Of a stretch of 64,000 bases of DNA, positions 35,130 through 47,335 are shown piece after piece (position 1 is the stretch's first letter; every line of letters starts with the position of its first letter). Both the position numbers and the translations under genes were made by a program. The DNA is from Tretioscincus oriximinensis (Eukaryota > Chordata > Lepidosauria > Squamata > Gymnophthalmidae): NCBI GenBank assembly GCA_022410635.1, contig JAJVDF010000194.1:1404576-1468575 (forward strand), given 5' to 3'. The notes under the pieces were generated by a model. That model was given only the letters and a program-made list of their open reading frames with translations, searched no databases and was not told the DNA's origin.

Positions 35130-35445
35130 GGGAACAAAATGTTTTTCAGTGTTTTTCCCAGAATAAACTATTGCTCAGATATTCAGGCATCGTTCCAGAG
35201 AACCCCTATATTCTCGCGACCATATGCATGTGCATTTGCACAAATTTGGCATGAGATGATAAAACAATTGAAAACACAGCAGTTTTTCTATTGGCTGTTG
35301 CAAGGAAAAAAATCTGGGACTGCACTGCGACAAGATTGATGAATGATGTTACAGAACTGGGGCTTTGATCACGGAATATACATGTTTGGTGTGCAAGGAC
35401 ATGTAGTTGCTATGTTCTGGATTATAGCATTGTAGTGGTTTTTAA
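35130..35445 (-). repeat. Unclassified interspersed repeat (copy 2)
   Basis: Reverse-complement relative of 29,690-29,975. The match covers most of the length with many substitutions, so the copies are old. Confidence 0.7.
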
Positions 35446-35472
35446 GTCATGGTGGGCACCTAACATAGGTCT

Positions 35473-36244
35473 GTTTCTGGGGCATCCACCCCCACCCAAG
35501 CCATAGCTCTCTACCTAAGTGCAAGTTGGAGCATGGACCCTACCCAATTACAGATTGCCCAGCTAGCCTTACACTGCTGCAGCCAACTTCAGCCGAGGAG
35601 GCCCAACACATGACTCAAGCAGCTATAGGCACTTCCCTCTCCCAGGCTATTGAGCACAGGGAAGAGTCACTATTCCCCATACACAGGGGTAGTGAAGACT
35701 TTATGGCTAGCCTTCACATACACTTAATAAATTAGAGGGTTCTGGAAAGAAGGACTCTGAGGTAAAATGATATGTTTCAAAGCAAACAGGTTTATTGTTG
35801 AATACAGCAGGGTAAAGGTATTGAAAATAAAGGAATAACAGAACATAGTTCAGCTTCACACACCACCCTCTAGAGCAGTAGTCCCTAAGCCCATGAGCAA
35901 TCACACAGGACCTCACTGCAAAGCTGTTCACTCTAGACCTATTACATCTCTCAATCCTGCTCCACATAAGCCAGGATATCTTAAGACGGTCTTTTCCCAC
36001 TCAAGAGTTTCCACACACTTCAAGCCTCACAGAAGAAGGGCCTCAACCAGTGGGCAGGGCCAGCTTTATAGCCTCAGCCTAACTCCTGATTGGGCATTCA
36101 TAACAGGGTTGCCCCTCCCACCTGGGCAAAGGGAAAGCCATTCCCCTTGTTCTGGGCTCAGCCTCTCTCCTCCCCTCTCGGTAAAACACCAGAAACATTA
36201 TATAAACCTTAGTCCTGTAAATAAAAGATAGGCCTCAAACCTGA
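35473..36244 (-). mobile_element. Probable LTR, distant relative of family A
   Basis: On the minus strand it starts TGTCAGGTTTGAGG. It has a TATA-like 'ggctataaagctgg' (plus 36,059-36,073) and, about 270 nt further on, AATAAA (plus 35,791-35,796) followed by a T-rich U5-like stretch. The order promoter, transcribed region, poly-A signal is that of an LTR. The right boundary (start) is clear; the left one near 35,473 is a guess based on a CA end. No internal genes are seen. Confidence 0.5.
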
Positions 36245-37854
36245 CAGACTCCACAGGACCATAGTGTTCTTTGCAGATGGAATTATTAACAATGATCTCC
36301 TTACTGCAGCTCTGTGGGATGTCACGGATACACTTCTATCGCCACTATAATTGAAATAAGTTTGAAGTGATTAGAAGTCGTCATCAGGGGTTGTGGGGCA
36401 GGAATTAATTAGTACTGATTACTCTAATTCTAGTGGTAGTTTAAAATCAGTTGATTTAAGTTGGAGTAAGAAGACTAGTTTTAGAGAAAACAGTTTGCTT
36501 CATTTTTTTCCTAGATTCTTAGTTAAGAACTTTGGCCAAAAAAGAGATGGTTTTCAGACTCCAGAAAACAGATGTTTATTAGAATGCACCCACAGTACAC
36601 AAGGAGGGAAAAAAAGCTCCCAATGAGAATGTCTGGCACATGATGCCCACTCACATGTATTACCTTTGGACTTGCAGCCCACCTCTGGAGTTGGAAAGGC
36701 CAGTTGGAGCTTTATTCTTCCTTCTGTACAGGGAATATCACTCTGAGAATACTTGTAACCCACTTCACCTCCCTTATTGAATCTAGACAGAAATTTGATC
36801 CCTTCTCCCCATTCCTTGAAGCTTAGAATGGGAGGAGAGACACAGGAGACACACACATTTCTTGACCAAAAAGCAGGATACATGGATCCAGGCATTCTCC
36901 ATTTCTTTTTGTTCTAAAGAACTGGGGGGAAAGATGAGAAAAGAACTCTGGCAAATTCAAGGTGACTGCGCTATGAAAGCTCATTAATCATTCCGTGTGT
37001 ATTATTGCTTCCATGACTCTGAATATTCATGTTTGGATATTGTGAATGATGGGAAGGGGCTGAGTTTCTGTCCTGCTTGTAGATGTCCTACAAACATCTG
37101 GTTGAATACCATGAGCACCATCTTCTTCATTATGGAATCAACTCCCACCATTGACATGTTTGACAAAATAAAACCTGCAATAATATCAAATGTTCAGAAT
37201 GCCAGTTTAAATGGAAGATTCAGTGTAGACTGAATGTTTATAATTCTCTGGTAAAAATCTATGTCAAAAGTGTAAATTATGATTTTTTTNAAAAAAGATT
37301 GAACTTGACATGTGCTGGCTTTCACTGTTAAAGATAAGCATGCAGTGATTGCATTCTTAATTTATGAGATATCCAAAAGAAAACCATTGAGTGGATTTAA
37401 CAGGAAAAAGAATGGAAACTTTACTGTGCACAAGGCCTTTTTCAAATGCATGCGAATTGTCAGACATTTTTAAATGTTTAGGGAGAACGGGAGAAATGGA
37501 ACTCAGTCTGAATTCCATCTCCTTTCCTCCCAAAGTAGAATAAAGAGTGCTGTCAAAATAGGCCAAGAATCAAAATTCATTTTATCAGATAGACAAAAGG
37601 AGAGAGGGAGAAAAGAAGGAGGTTCTTTTCTACAAGGCAAAATTATTTTCCTCCTGAAACTGTAGAGTTTAGCTAATGGTGTCATATAACAGTGTGTTTC
37701 CAATAAAGCTGTCAAAACTTCCCTCTTCCCCTCCAGTTCCAGTGCATCACTTAGAAGAATCCCCAGCTAGGAAAATGTCTGAGTTCTTGATTTGACCANG
37801 TTTGCATACTTATTTAAGTGTACTCTCAACTGAGAGAATAGCCTTTTCCATACT
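36245..37854. other. Unassigned sequence
   Basis: No supported gene. The frame at 36,554-36,895 (minus) has several Cys but no recognisable domain. Confidence 0.45.
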
Positions 37855-38170
37855 TAGGCTCTGTTCCCACTAGGAAAAAATGGGTGAGAAAGGTGTGTGA
37901 CTCTGTGCTAGTCACACCCATTTCTCATCTACTACCAATGGCATACAATTTTGTGATACGCCGCTTGCATAACCAGAGATGTCTGAGTAGAGTTTGCTCA
38001 GAAAACCATTACTAGTGCTGCTTAACACAATTTGCATTCTCTACTCTGGTGGCAGTTTACCATATGCACTGATTAGACAAGGTCAGCTACCCAACTGGTG
38101 GCCAGTTCTTGAGCATCTTCTGGCAAAGTTTTCCAAACCACTTATTTCCCCTATTTGGAACTCAGCCTTA
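37855..38170 (+). mobile_element. hAT-like non-autonomous DNA transposon (reference copy)
   Basis: The left end TAGGCTCTGTTCCCACTAGG and the reversed right end TAAGGCTGAGTTCCAAATAG are imperfect inverted repeats enclosing 316 bp without coding potential. Internal sequence is shared, in reverse, with the copies at 4.2 and 14.8 kb. Assignment to hAT is by style of termini only; no clean 8-bp target duplication was found. Confidence 0.55.
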
Positions 38171-38224
38171 ACTTAGTTCTGGTTCAGAAACGTTTCTAGA
38201 AGGCTANATCTGTATGAAACTGAA

Positions 38225-38357
38225 GAACCGTCACCTCTCCTAATACACTGCATCCATATTGGAAGAAGCAATGGACTGGGATAATTTAGCTTTGTAATTT
38301 GGACTGTGANGATGATATAATTATATGGATGCAGCGTATTAGGAGAGGTGACGGTTC
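38225..38357. repeat. Inverted repeat with 35-bp arms (possible MITE)
   Basis: Arms 38,225-38,259 (starting GAACCGTCACCTCTCCTAAT) and 38,323-38,357 match at 34 of 35 positions with a 63-bp loop containing one N. No target-site duplication is obvious. Confidence 0.92.
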
Positions 38358-41300
38358 CAGTGTGATCCAAAGTTAATGGCTAATACTATGTAAAATGGAA
38401 CAGATCATGTTATTTTTAACACCCTAAGTGAGATCAGTTTCTATTACCTCTAGTAGAGACTCTACTCTGAAAGTCTGGTTAATGGTGAAGCTACATTAGT
38501 GAACTGAAACCAAAAATTATTACCATAAGAAAAACATTTTATGTCAGTGTGATTTAAAACTAAGCACAATATATTTAGTATATATATAAAAAATAAGCAT
38601 GAACAAAATGTACAAATAATGCTCAATGGAAGAACTACCCTTTGGTATCAACAGTCAAATAGTATATTTTGTATGTAATCATCTATAGTGACCTTACCTG
38701 GTCTGTTATATCCCAATAGCAACTGCTTTCCTAGAGGTAAACATAACAGAGCTTGATAGTATGATAGAAATGATTTTTTGAGCATATTTTCTTTACTAAT
38801 ACTTTACTGATACAATAAATTGCACTTAGCTTTAATTCATATTGCCCTGGAATGTTTTTGTTCTTGGCTTGATTAAGATGCCATTGCTGTGCAATAGAGA
38901 CAGAGCCTGGTATTANAAACATCAAACAAACTTCATAGAAATCTCATACAGAGATCACAGCAGAAGTAAATTAAAGATTAGTAATGTATGGGTCTGCCTA
39001 TGTTGCCAAGGTACAATGTTGTTCAGAGCCAGTCAACCAGGAAGTTCAAAGAAGACCAAGGACTGCAGTTCTGAAAGCCCACACAGATAACTGGATAAGT
39101 TTTATATAGGGAAAAAAATAATCCTCTACATGAGCATCATGAATTGATAATAGAGTATCTGTAGCATTGTTCCTCTAATATGAGGTTCTTGTCAGGGAAG
39201 GACTTTGCCAAGCAAATTGGCTTGTCATGTGTGCGGCATTCAGAATCCTGTACTGGGTGAAATCAAGTCTTAGCACAACATTCCTGGAACAGTCCTGAAC
39301 TGGCAGATGGAAAGCTTAAGGGAGGGAAAGGAGATAATCATTTGCTGGCTGCTGGGCTGCTAGTGGCAGTTGATTAGAAGAGCTTTGAAGTAAATGCAAA
39401 TTGTTACACATCCCTGGGATAGCCAGAAATCAAATGAAACTATTAGCTAAATTGAGCATTACATGGAATGGTCTTAATGTTTTTTGGGCACAGTTTATAT
39501 ACTGGGCACAGCTGGGAGCTGTGAGTTGGCTGATGAAAGGCCGCTTACATCATCCCAAAGAAAGGAAATCTGTATCTATTTTGCAAGAGAATAACATCAC
39601 AAATAATTTAGCATATAAGAGAAAGGGGTAATTGCTTCATTTCCTTGCTGTTAAAGACATATAAGAGGGCGACGGTGGGGGGTGGGGGGGAGAATACCAA
39701 AGAAGATCCCACATTAATGTGTTGGGGCTGGCAGCTTCCTATATGGAATTTAAAGATCGGGAAAGGTATCAGTACTAAAAGGACAAATATTTTTCACATC
39801 TTCTCTGAAAAAAAGTTGAAGATAGTGGTAAACGTATAGTTATTTGACACTATCCTTTATGTGCCCCAGTATAAGATAGTAGAGAGTTGTTTCTAGAGAG
39901 AAAATAAGACAGTCTGATTCACTTGTACATCTAGCTACAAAATTAAAAGGCTGACCCACGGTTTATTTTTTGTTGTTTAGAAAGAAACCACAAGGGACAT
40001 TTCCTCACTTGGAAGGGTACAAACCCTCCAGCTGATTTCCTACTTGATTTGTAGTTGGAGAAATCCAGCTGTACTAGGAATAGCTATTTCAGGACAACCA
40101 CTGCATTGCTTTGGGAAGCTTGTTCCAGCTTCAGAATTCACTGTAGTGGCACTGACAGGCAGGACCAAAGGTTCCTGGCTTTAGAACTCCCAAAGGGACC
40201 TATTTGATGTACTTTGAACATGCACACATATGTAGCAAACCAACCCCCAGAAATACACATTCATCCATGCATCTCCTGGGTTGTTTTATCCCATTTTTAA
40301 ACAATGTCTACCAATGAATTGGTTTAAGCTGCCATTTTGGACTGGCTAGACTGCTATACAATTAGTTCAGTGCAGACAAACTGTGATGTTAGAAAATATA
40401 GTCTTTTCATTTCACATCAAAGTGTGGACGAGAGGAATCTGGAAGGGATCCAAGACTCATGCAATTCTAGTGTAAAAGGGGCCACGTCCACATGGACAGA
40501 AAATTGCAGAGCATACTCCCTAGAGCCCCTGATGTCTCCCTTGTGTTGCGTGTTAAATTGGACACACATAAGAGTGACATCAGCTATAATTTAGGTACCA
40601 GATTGAAAAACTAAGACATTGTGTTACCTAGAATTTGTCATTCCTTAATATAAATACAGACCCAACACAATTATGGAATTAGTTGAGATCTTTGTTGGTT
40701 TGACTTCAAATGTGAAACAATCAAGTATCCATTAATATATTTTAACTGTAGATCCATTAGAAATGGTTAAAGACTGACCATTTAGGTTTCGCAAATTATT
40801 TCTAGGTTGCTNCTTATTTGAATACTTGCATGTTTATTTATTTGTTCCTTTTCAGTTCTAAATATATTTATTTTAGATGTTAGATACTAATTAGCAGCAG
40901 GATCTTCCAAGCAGAGGAAGAAGGTCCTGATTTTGACTGGAGCAACCCCTTTGATCTCTGCTTTGATGCACTGCAGCAATGTGGTTTGCAGGGATCAAAA
41001 GTGGGATTCCCTATGGGGTCTTGTCTCTTTTTTGCTGCCTGGTTTTGAGTGGCTAATTAATTATCCTAAAACATTTAATGAAACTTAATTGTCTCATCAA
41101 AATGAAAAATTAAGTCCAGAGAGCACTTGATTAATTTTTCCCTCCCAAAACTGCATCCATCTCCCTTTGACATNTGGATTTTTAACTTACAAATTAAAAA
41201 AATGAAATGAAAGTAAAAAGAGGAGAATCCAGGGGAAATAAAATAAAATAGAGATGAAGCATGTGGTGTAACTCTGTGTTCACATTGTTTTGAAACATTT

Positions 41301-41597
41301 TCCATATGTTTTCTGTTTTTATACTGAAGGTGTTTAAAAGCTGCTCTTTTGTTATTGTTTTTCAGAATACAGTATAAATTTTATGAAATAGAATGCTAAA
41401 TTCAATAGCAAAAACAATTTTGCACCACTATTTTAAACATCCTAGAGATGCATTACTTTAATCTTTACATTCTCACACTGTACAAACCACCTCGTGGTCA
41501 AGACTATACTAGGTATGTGAGTGAGCAAAGTATATGCATTTATTTACTAAGGAATTAAGCCCAATGCCTCTGGGTAGTACAGCGGGCTCTAGCAAAG
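38358..41597. other. Unassigned sequence
   Basis: 3.2 kb of A+T-rich DNA without a supported gene or classified repeat. A G-rich run lies at about 39,670-39,690. Confidence 0.45.
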
Positions 41598-42091
41598 CTT
41601 CCCTCCCTTTCTTCCTCCCGTTTCACCCATTCTCCTCAAATCCTTCCTCCTTCCTCCTCCTTCTCGCTCTCCCCTTCCTTCCTTTCCCCATTCCTCACTT
41701 CCATCCCTCCTCCTCTTCCTCCACTTACCTTCCTCCCCTCCATCTTACACTTCTTCCCCCTCTCCTCATATATATCCCTCTTCCTTCCTCCCCACCTCTC
41801 CCCCTTCTTCCTCCTCTTCCCTTCTCCCTCCCTGCTCCTCTCCCTTTATTCCTATCATTCCCTCCTCACTCCCTCTTTCTTCCTCCCCTCTTCCCTCCCC
41901 TTTCCCCCTCCCTTCCAAACTCCTATCCCTTCCTTCCTCCCTGTTCCTTCCCTTCATTCCTTCCATCCTCCCTTCTTCTTCCTGTCCTTCCTTCCTCCCT
42001 CCCCTCCTCTCTTCCCCTCCACTCTCTCTCCCCCTTCCTTCATTCCTTCCTCCCTCTTCTTACACCTCCCTTCCTTCCTCCTTGTCTCCCA
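41598..42091 (+). repeat. About 500-bp polypyrimidine tract, TTCC/CTCC-rich
   Basis: Almost every base is C or T, in degenerate TTCC, TCCC and CTTC units. The Ser/Pro/Leu/Phe frame of 227 codons across it (41,534-42,217) and its Arg/Glu/Gly counterpart on the other strand are composition artefacts. Confidence 0.95.
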
Positions 42092-44112
42092 CTTTTTGCA
42101 CCTTCAGCCACTGTGACCCCACCCACCCTCCCCTGCACCTCTTGCCACTGCTGGGCAGCCAGTCTGGGCATTGCTGCCGAACCCCTCACCACACTGCAGA
42201 TTATGCTGACACCTTGACTGCGTTGGGGATGAGATGCCAGCACGGGTGCCACCTAAACCCCTCACTGCTGCCTGCTGCCTCAATTTTTTCCTTTGCTTGG
42301 CTCTTTCAATGCAAGCCTGTTGGTCCAAACAATGGGCTATTTCAACCAATCACGTGACTGGATTGGTCCTGAATGCCTCAAGGATTACTGATATAGATTT
42401 TATTTAAATATAATAAAAACTTTAAAAGTACAATTCTAAACACACACAACATTCTATTGTTTATTTCTGGTCCCCTTGTTAGTGTCTTAGTAATTTGATT
42501 TTCTGCTTCTTTTACACAATCATTTTTCTTCTTCCATTTCAGTTTCTCCTTTCAATCCTGAAGGCTAAATCTTATGTTTCCATGTTCTGTAGGCTGTCAG
42601 TAAAGAGTTGCCAGTTATGAAAAGTTAAATACCTTCTTTTCTCTCATATTTGTCAATTTATGCATTTCTTTCTGCAACTGCAACTTTATACTCCAGTCAT
42701 CTATAGGTGGAGTGTTTGATGACTTTCATGGGACTAAAACATTCATTTTTTAAAAAATGTTCTCATTATTTCCCACTTCTAATCTTCACTGCAACTGCAA
42801 TTTCATTAATTTTTGTATAAATGCATTTTACACCATNTTTTTTTAAAATACAAATAGGTTCTATTTCCAGACTTTGTGAATTGTTATTGAAATATGAAAT
42901 AGTATGTTACATAATTGAAATATGAAATAATAACATGTTAAATATCTTCCATTATCTGACCAAATCTCCCCACTCTGTCAGGCCTGCCTTGGTTCTTCAG
43001 CCTTGTGTTTTAGTAAATGCACAATTATTTAATCTGGGAATAAAATCCAAATTCCATTTGTTTGTTTGCTGATATGACAGCTGTTTAAAAATCATACCTT
43101 AGCTGAAACCATGGTAAGGAATTCACACTAGAGGAGACCAATCTTTTTGGTCATTGAGATCCAGTGGAGATCTTGCTTTAAGTGTATATAAATCCCAAAT
43201 AATTATCTTTTCAAAAGTCTCTTAAATAATTCTTTCTTTGGTGATCTAATTTGTTCAAGGCATAAAAAGTTCAAATCCTGAGGTTTATGGTTATTTTCCA
43301 CAAAATGATTCACAATAAGTGCTAGATACAAGTTTGCATTGCTGAAGAGAAATCATGTATTAATAATTGCAGAATATCAGCCCCTATTGTGAATCTTTTT
43401 GAAATTTGACTTCCTATGTATAGAACAAACACTTACTGGTGTACTATTTTATTGATTTTATGTAGCCTTTGAGGAAGACACAGAGGGTTGAAACGCATCG
43501 GCGGGAGGATTACAAAAACCATCTCAGCCATAGTGTCTTAGAGGCCATTTATGAACATCTGCAATTTTGGAGAGGACATTTTTGAAACAGATACTGTGTT
43601 TGTTGGCCTTGGTGAACTTGTGGATTTTATTATTGTTGATTTTATGTGTGGCACACATGTTTTTATGGTAATGTTTTAATATTTTAATATTTTCATACTA
43701 TAAAATATTTTTATACTGTAGATTGTTTTGGTTTTACTGAAATTTTGTTGTTGGGATTTTTTTGTAGTTTAGGTTTGGAGATTTGTTGTGGAGTACAGGC
43801 CAAACAATACATTGCACAATTCATAACAGAGAAATATAAATTCAGAACAACTAGAATTTGGCAAGGCAGCTAAGATCCCCATTCAGCTTAACGAGTCCTG
43901 GGTCACAGATTGGGTTTGTGAGGAAGCCTCTATATAGTTTGCCAAAAGTGATAAATAGCAGGAAGGGATATTTATCCAGTCACTCTTGGCTACAACTACT
44001 ATAGCAGGAGGTTGCCATTTATTGTCAGCCATACTATGACCAAGCAAGATTCATTTTACATTTGCATTTTTTTTAAAAAAGGAAACAAGTAGGGATGCTC
44101 TTGAATCCCATT
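42092..44112. other. Unassigned sequence
   Basis: No supported gene. At 43,463-43,640 the string 'gaggaagacacagagggttg' followed by 'aaacgcatcgg' resembles a 3' untranslated motif seen in vertebrate retroelements; the family is not certain. Confidence 0.35.
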
Positions 44113-44268
44113 AAAGGGGCTACTAGCACTTAGAGACTTCAGATGCATCTGAAGAAATAGACGCGTCTACGAAAGTTTATGCCATCTACTTTTCTACTGT
44201 TAGTCTCTAAGTGCTATTAGCCTCTTTGCTGAACTTTCTACTAGACTAACACAGCTATTTATCTGAAA
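44113..44268. mobile_element. Fold-back Penelope-like tail
   Basis: A 26-bp inverted piece of the tail (44,113-44,138) is followed by the tail in plus orientation from 'gcatctgaagaaatagacgc' to 'ctatttatctgaaa'. The reverse complement of the inverted piece matches 44,202-44,227 with few changes. Flanks 'ttgaatccc' (44,101-44,109) and 'ttgaattccc' just after the end look like an aged target-site duplication. Confidence 0.72.
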
Positions 44269-45315
44269 TTGAATTCCCTTGTTCAGTTTAAATAAATATA
44301 CCTGCTATAAATAGATAGAAAACAGATAGCGACAGATTCTGCATGGTCCAAATTCAATCTTGCAGTCCTTTCCTAAGAAACAAATGTAACATTCTAGCTA
44401 GAATTTATTTTGCTTTTAAATATGGCCAATACTCAACGTGTTCTAAGTGATACCTCCAATATCTACAGAGTAGCATATTGTCCCTGTTGGATATGTATTC
44501 TATTCAGCTGAAAAAAAATTGCTGGGGATGCCCTAATTCCCTTCATATTAGCCGCTTAATCCACTGTTTAGTGATATTCCAGAGTAACACTGCTTTCCAG
44601 AATTATTGCTTAGAAACAGCAGGAGACACTTGCTTCCATCCTTTCATCTTTTCAGAGAAGCGGCAGGGAGGGAGAAAAGAGCAGAAGATGTCTTGGAGAG
44701 GTAATATGAGGAATTGTAAAACACATAATGATTGAATATGTCAAGATAGCTAATGTTGTCAGTTTTTGCTATCTAGTGGTTTGTGGAATTACTCATAGGC
44801 TATATTTACACAGTACTTGTTTAATCTGGAATTTCCCCATAATCCAGTTAAATGGTTTTTCAGTTAATGCACATCTTTCATACAAGTTTATTCCGTTTTT
44901 GTCATTTTGCTGCTTCCTGACATGTGTGTTGTTACATGCACATTACACACTCTCCTCTCAGCTATTTTGTTTGCTGCTTGTCAGGAGGAAGTTCAGTAAT
45001 CCCTCCTCCCAAATACTATTGGATAGTTTACTGTTATTCTTTTGACTCTCACCCTCATAGTTTCCCTTCAAAACTATCCACACACCAAAACCTTCCCGCA
45101 AAAACCTAAATGTTGATTCAACAGTGGTTTTACCAGAAAACTGATAATCTGGATAATTAACTTTAAAGTCTGCAGTCTGGTGGTTTATATGAAAACCTGG
45201 TGCGGCAAACAGAAATTTGACTTTCAAGTGGATTATTGACTCAGTTTGNATGCAGCGTCTGTGACTCTGAATGCAGCCACGTTGGCATGTTTGGGACATG
45301 TTCTGTCACTGGAAA
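44269..45315. other. Unassigned sequence
   Basis: No supported gene. T-rich sequence gives hydrophobic frames at 44,728-45,109. Confidence 0.45.
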
Positions 45316-45317
45316 TA

Positions 45318-45519
45318 GGCTGACCAGATGACCCTTTTGGGGGGAGGATTTAAAACCCGGTTTGGGGTTCTTCCTGNTTTTTTCTGAGGAAAATTATTTT
45401 CAAGAAAAGATTTTTGCTGAGGATTTATTTTTTTTAAAAAAAAATTTCCTCAGAAAAAAAGGGAAGCACTCCAAAATCAGGTTTTCACCCCCCCCCCCAA
45501 AGGGGTCATCTGGTCAGCC
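45318..45519. mobile_element. Palindromic MITE (about 202 bp) flanked by TA
   Basis: The left end GGCTGACCAGATGACCC and its exact reversed partner on the right are flanked by TA (45,316-45,317 and 45,520-45,521). The inverted similarity runs almost to the centre, where TTTTTTTTAAAAAAAA sits. The N at 45,377 lies in one arm. Style is Tc1/mariner-like, with no coding. Confidence 0.85.
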
Positions 45520-45591
45520 TATGGGAAGGGTAGGAACAAACACTCAGTCCCCCATCTCTTTGAAGAATATGATAGCCTTCTTTCATTAATT

Positions 45592-45690
45592 CAATTCATT
45601 TGTATACTGCCTTTCCAAGAATAAGATACTCAGTGCTGTTTACAACAGAAAGCAGAAAAACAATGTAATGATACAAAATAACTACATTTT
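45592..45690 (-). mobile_element. L2-like 3' tail (degraded)
   Basis: On the minus strand: 'gagtatcttattcttggaaa' then 'ggcagtatacaaatgaa', an L2-type terminus. Confidence 0.4.
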
Positions 45691-46708
45691 TATATACTGT
45701 TAATAACAATGAACAGTACATTATTAATTAAAACTGAAAACATCACAATACAAATTAATTAAAAGAAAAAAGAAAAAGGGAGAAGACAAAAATGCTCTAC
45801 TGTGAGTCTTGGCAATTATCTAGTTGGACCAATGCCAGGAGCCTTCCATGTGGATTGTGTCTCTGAATGACAATGTGGCAAGGATGACATAGATGACAGT
45901 CATGATGGATCTGTTGCTAAACCCTGGCTTGCTCTTTCTTATGTAAGCTGTCTGTCATTCATCTGCACTTGCCTATTTCTCAGTCCACAAGCAACTGAAA
46001 GTAATCATGCTTTCCAAATCAAATGATGTTAGATTATAAATGATATGAAACATTATATCTTATGTCCTGAAACCTGATATTCAGAAATTTTGATTATTTT
46101 ATCTTTATTATTAACTTGTCTTCTACTTCCAAGGGGTTGGCAAACTTGAGTCTTTTACAAGTTCACTTTGACTTACAGTTGAAAGATATAGTGTGCACCA
46201 ACTTTTTCTATTATCTATGACTAAATCTGTTAATTTATCTATCTTTAGGAGCAGTTTAAAAACTCAGGCAAGGAAATACCTTTTCTTCACTGAGGCCCTT
46301 TAATATCCAAAATATTAAAGTTATACTATAAAAGTNCCAAGGGTCTATGGCAAGGATATAGATTTGCCATGTCCAAACATTTTTCAAGGTTCCCAGATGT
46401 TGCATCATTTCCAATGTNCTTTGACTCTAACTAACACCCATTATCATCCCTTACCAATGGTCATGTTGTTATTACTTCATTGGTTGTCNGGGTTCACCAT
46501 TAGTGATATATTAATTGGCATTAATATATTTAATATAAATATATACAAGAATTGGTCCCCAGAAGCCCAGGCAGTCTGGATGTGAAATATTGGGAATTTA
46601 TTTCCACTACAGGGTGTTGCAAGAGAGCTAATCTCTCTTCCTGTCCTGAAGCAACACCCATTTAGCAGTTNCTCTTCGCCCATTGTCTTAAGGGGCACTC
46701 ATTGTATC
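45691..46708. other. Unassigned sequence
   Basis: No supported gene. Confidence 0.45.
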
Positions 46709-47128
46709 TGTAGCCCTGGCTTAATGGCATGAGTCAATTCCCCTGGAAAGCCCAAGTCTCTTGTCCACCCCTCAACCATGGGGTGAATAACCGGTCATAG
46801 GTCCTGGAAACCTAAAGGGGTCAATCTTGATTTGCTCAAACCATACCCATATTTGGAATTTCCTGACACAGGCTGTGCCCCTTGGGAGGAGGGAGAGACG
46901 TCACACAGGTGCCACAACCTGGACCCACTTCCGGTCCCCCCCAAACCACACCTTCTGAATTCCCACTTTCTGACATCTCTATTCTTGTACACGCCTTCTG
47001 TTTGGAGTCAATAAAAACCACTGCACTGGGGTGTTCTGGAGGTTCCATGACCCACGTGGGCCTCCTGGCTCTTGCCTCTTGATCTAAGTTTATGGCCTCT
47101 GTGTGAGTTCTTGTTGGGAGTCAGATTT
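46709..47128 (+). mobile_element. Probable endogenous-retrovirus-type solo LTR
   Basis: A G+C-richer block with possible TG…CA ends (TGTAGCCCTGG to …GATTTTACA). AATAAA at 47,010-47,015 is followed by a G/T-rich downstream element ('ggggtgttctggagg'), as in the R/U5 part of an LTR. No open gag, pol or env lies nearby. Boundaries are inferred. Confidence 0.45.
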
Positions 47129-47267
47129 TACACGTGTCCATATCCTGACGATACAGCTGCCTCAGATGTGCAGGCANCTTAATAATGTGGTAAGCAAACC
47201 CCCGTTAATTGGTCAATTGTAAGATTAAATGGAACAAACACTAATTATTTCTAGAAAAAGTGAGGGA

Positions 47268-47335
47268 GGGAATGGAATGCCACCCTGAGATCTTTGGATA
47301 TAGGGCCGGGAATAAATATAAATAAATAAAATTAC
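47268..47335 (+). mobile_element. L2-like LINE 3' end (fragment)
   Basis: 'gccaccctgagatctttgga' followed by 'gggccgggaataaatataaa' and TAAATAAAA. Confidence 0.55.

Noticed and set aside
36554..36895. 113-codon Cys-containing minus ORF
   Set aside because: No zinc-finger spacing, signal peptide, splice sites or similarity recognised.
41534..42217. 227-codon Ser/Pro/Leu-rich ORF, the longest plus-strand frame outside the LINE and microsatellite regions
   Set aside because: It lies wholly in a C/T tract; the reverse strand is equally open as Arg/Glu/Gly. Composition artefact.
43463..43640. Retroelement 3' motif with 'gttgaaacgcatcgg'
   Set aside because: Similar strings occur in several vertebrate retroelements, but no element boundary or coding part supports a family call.
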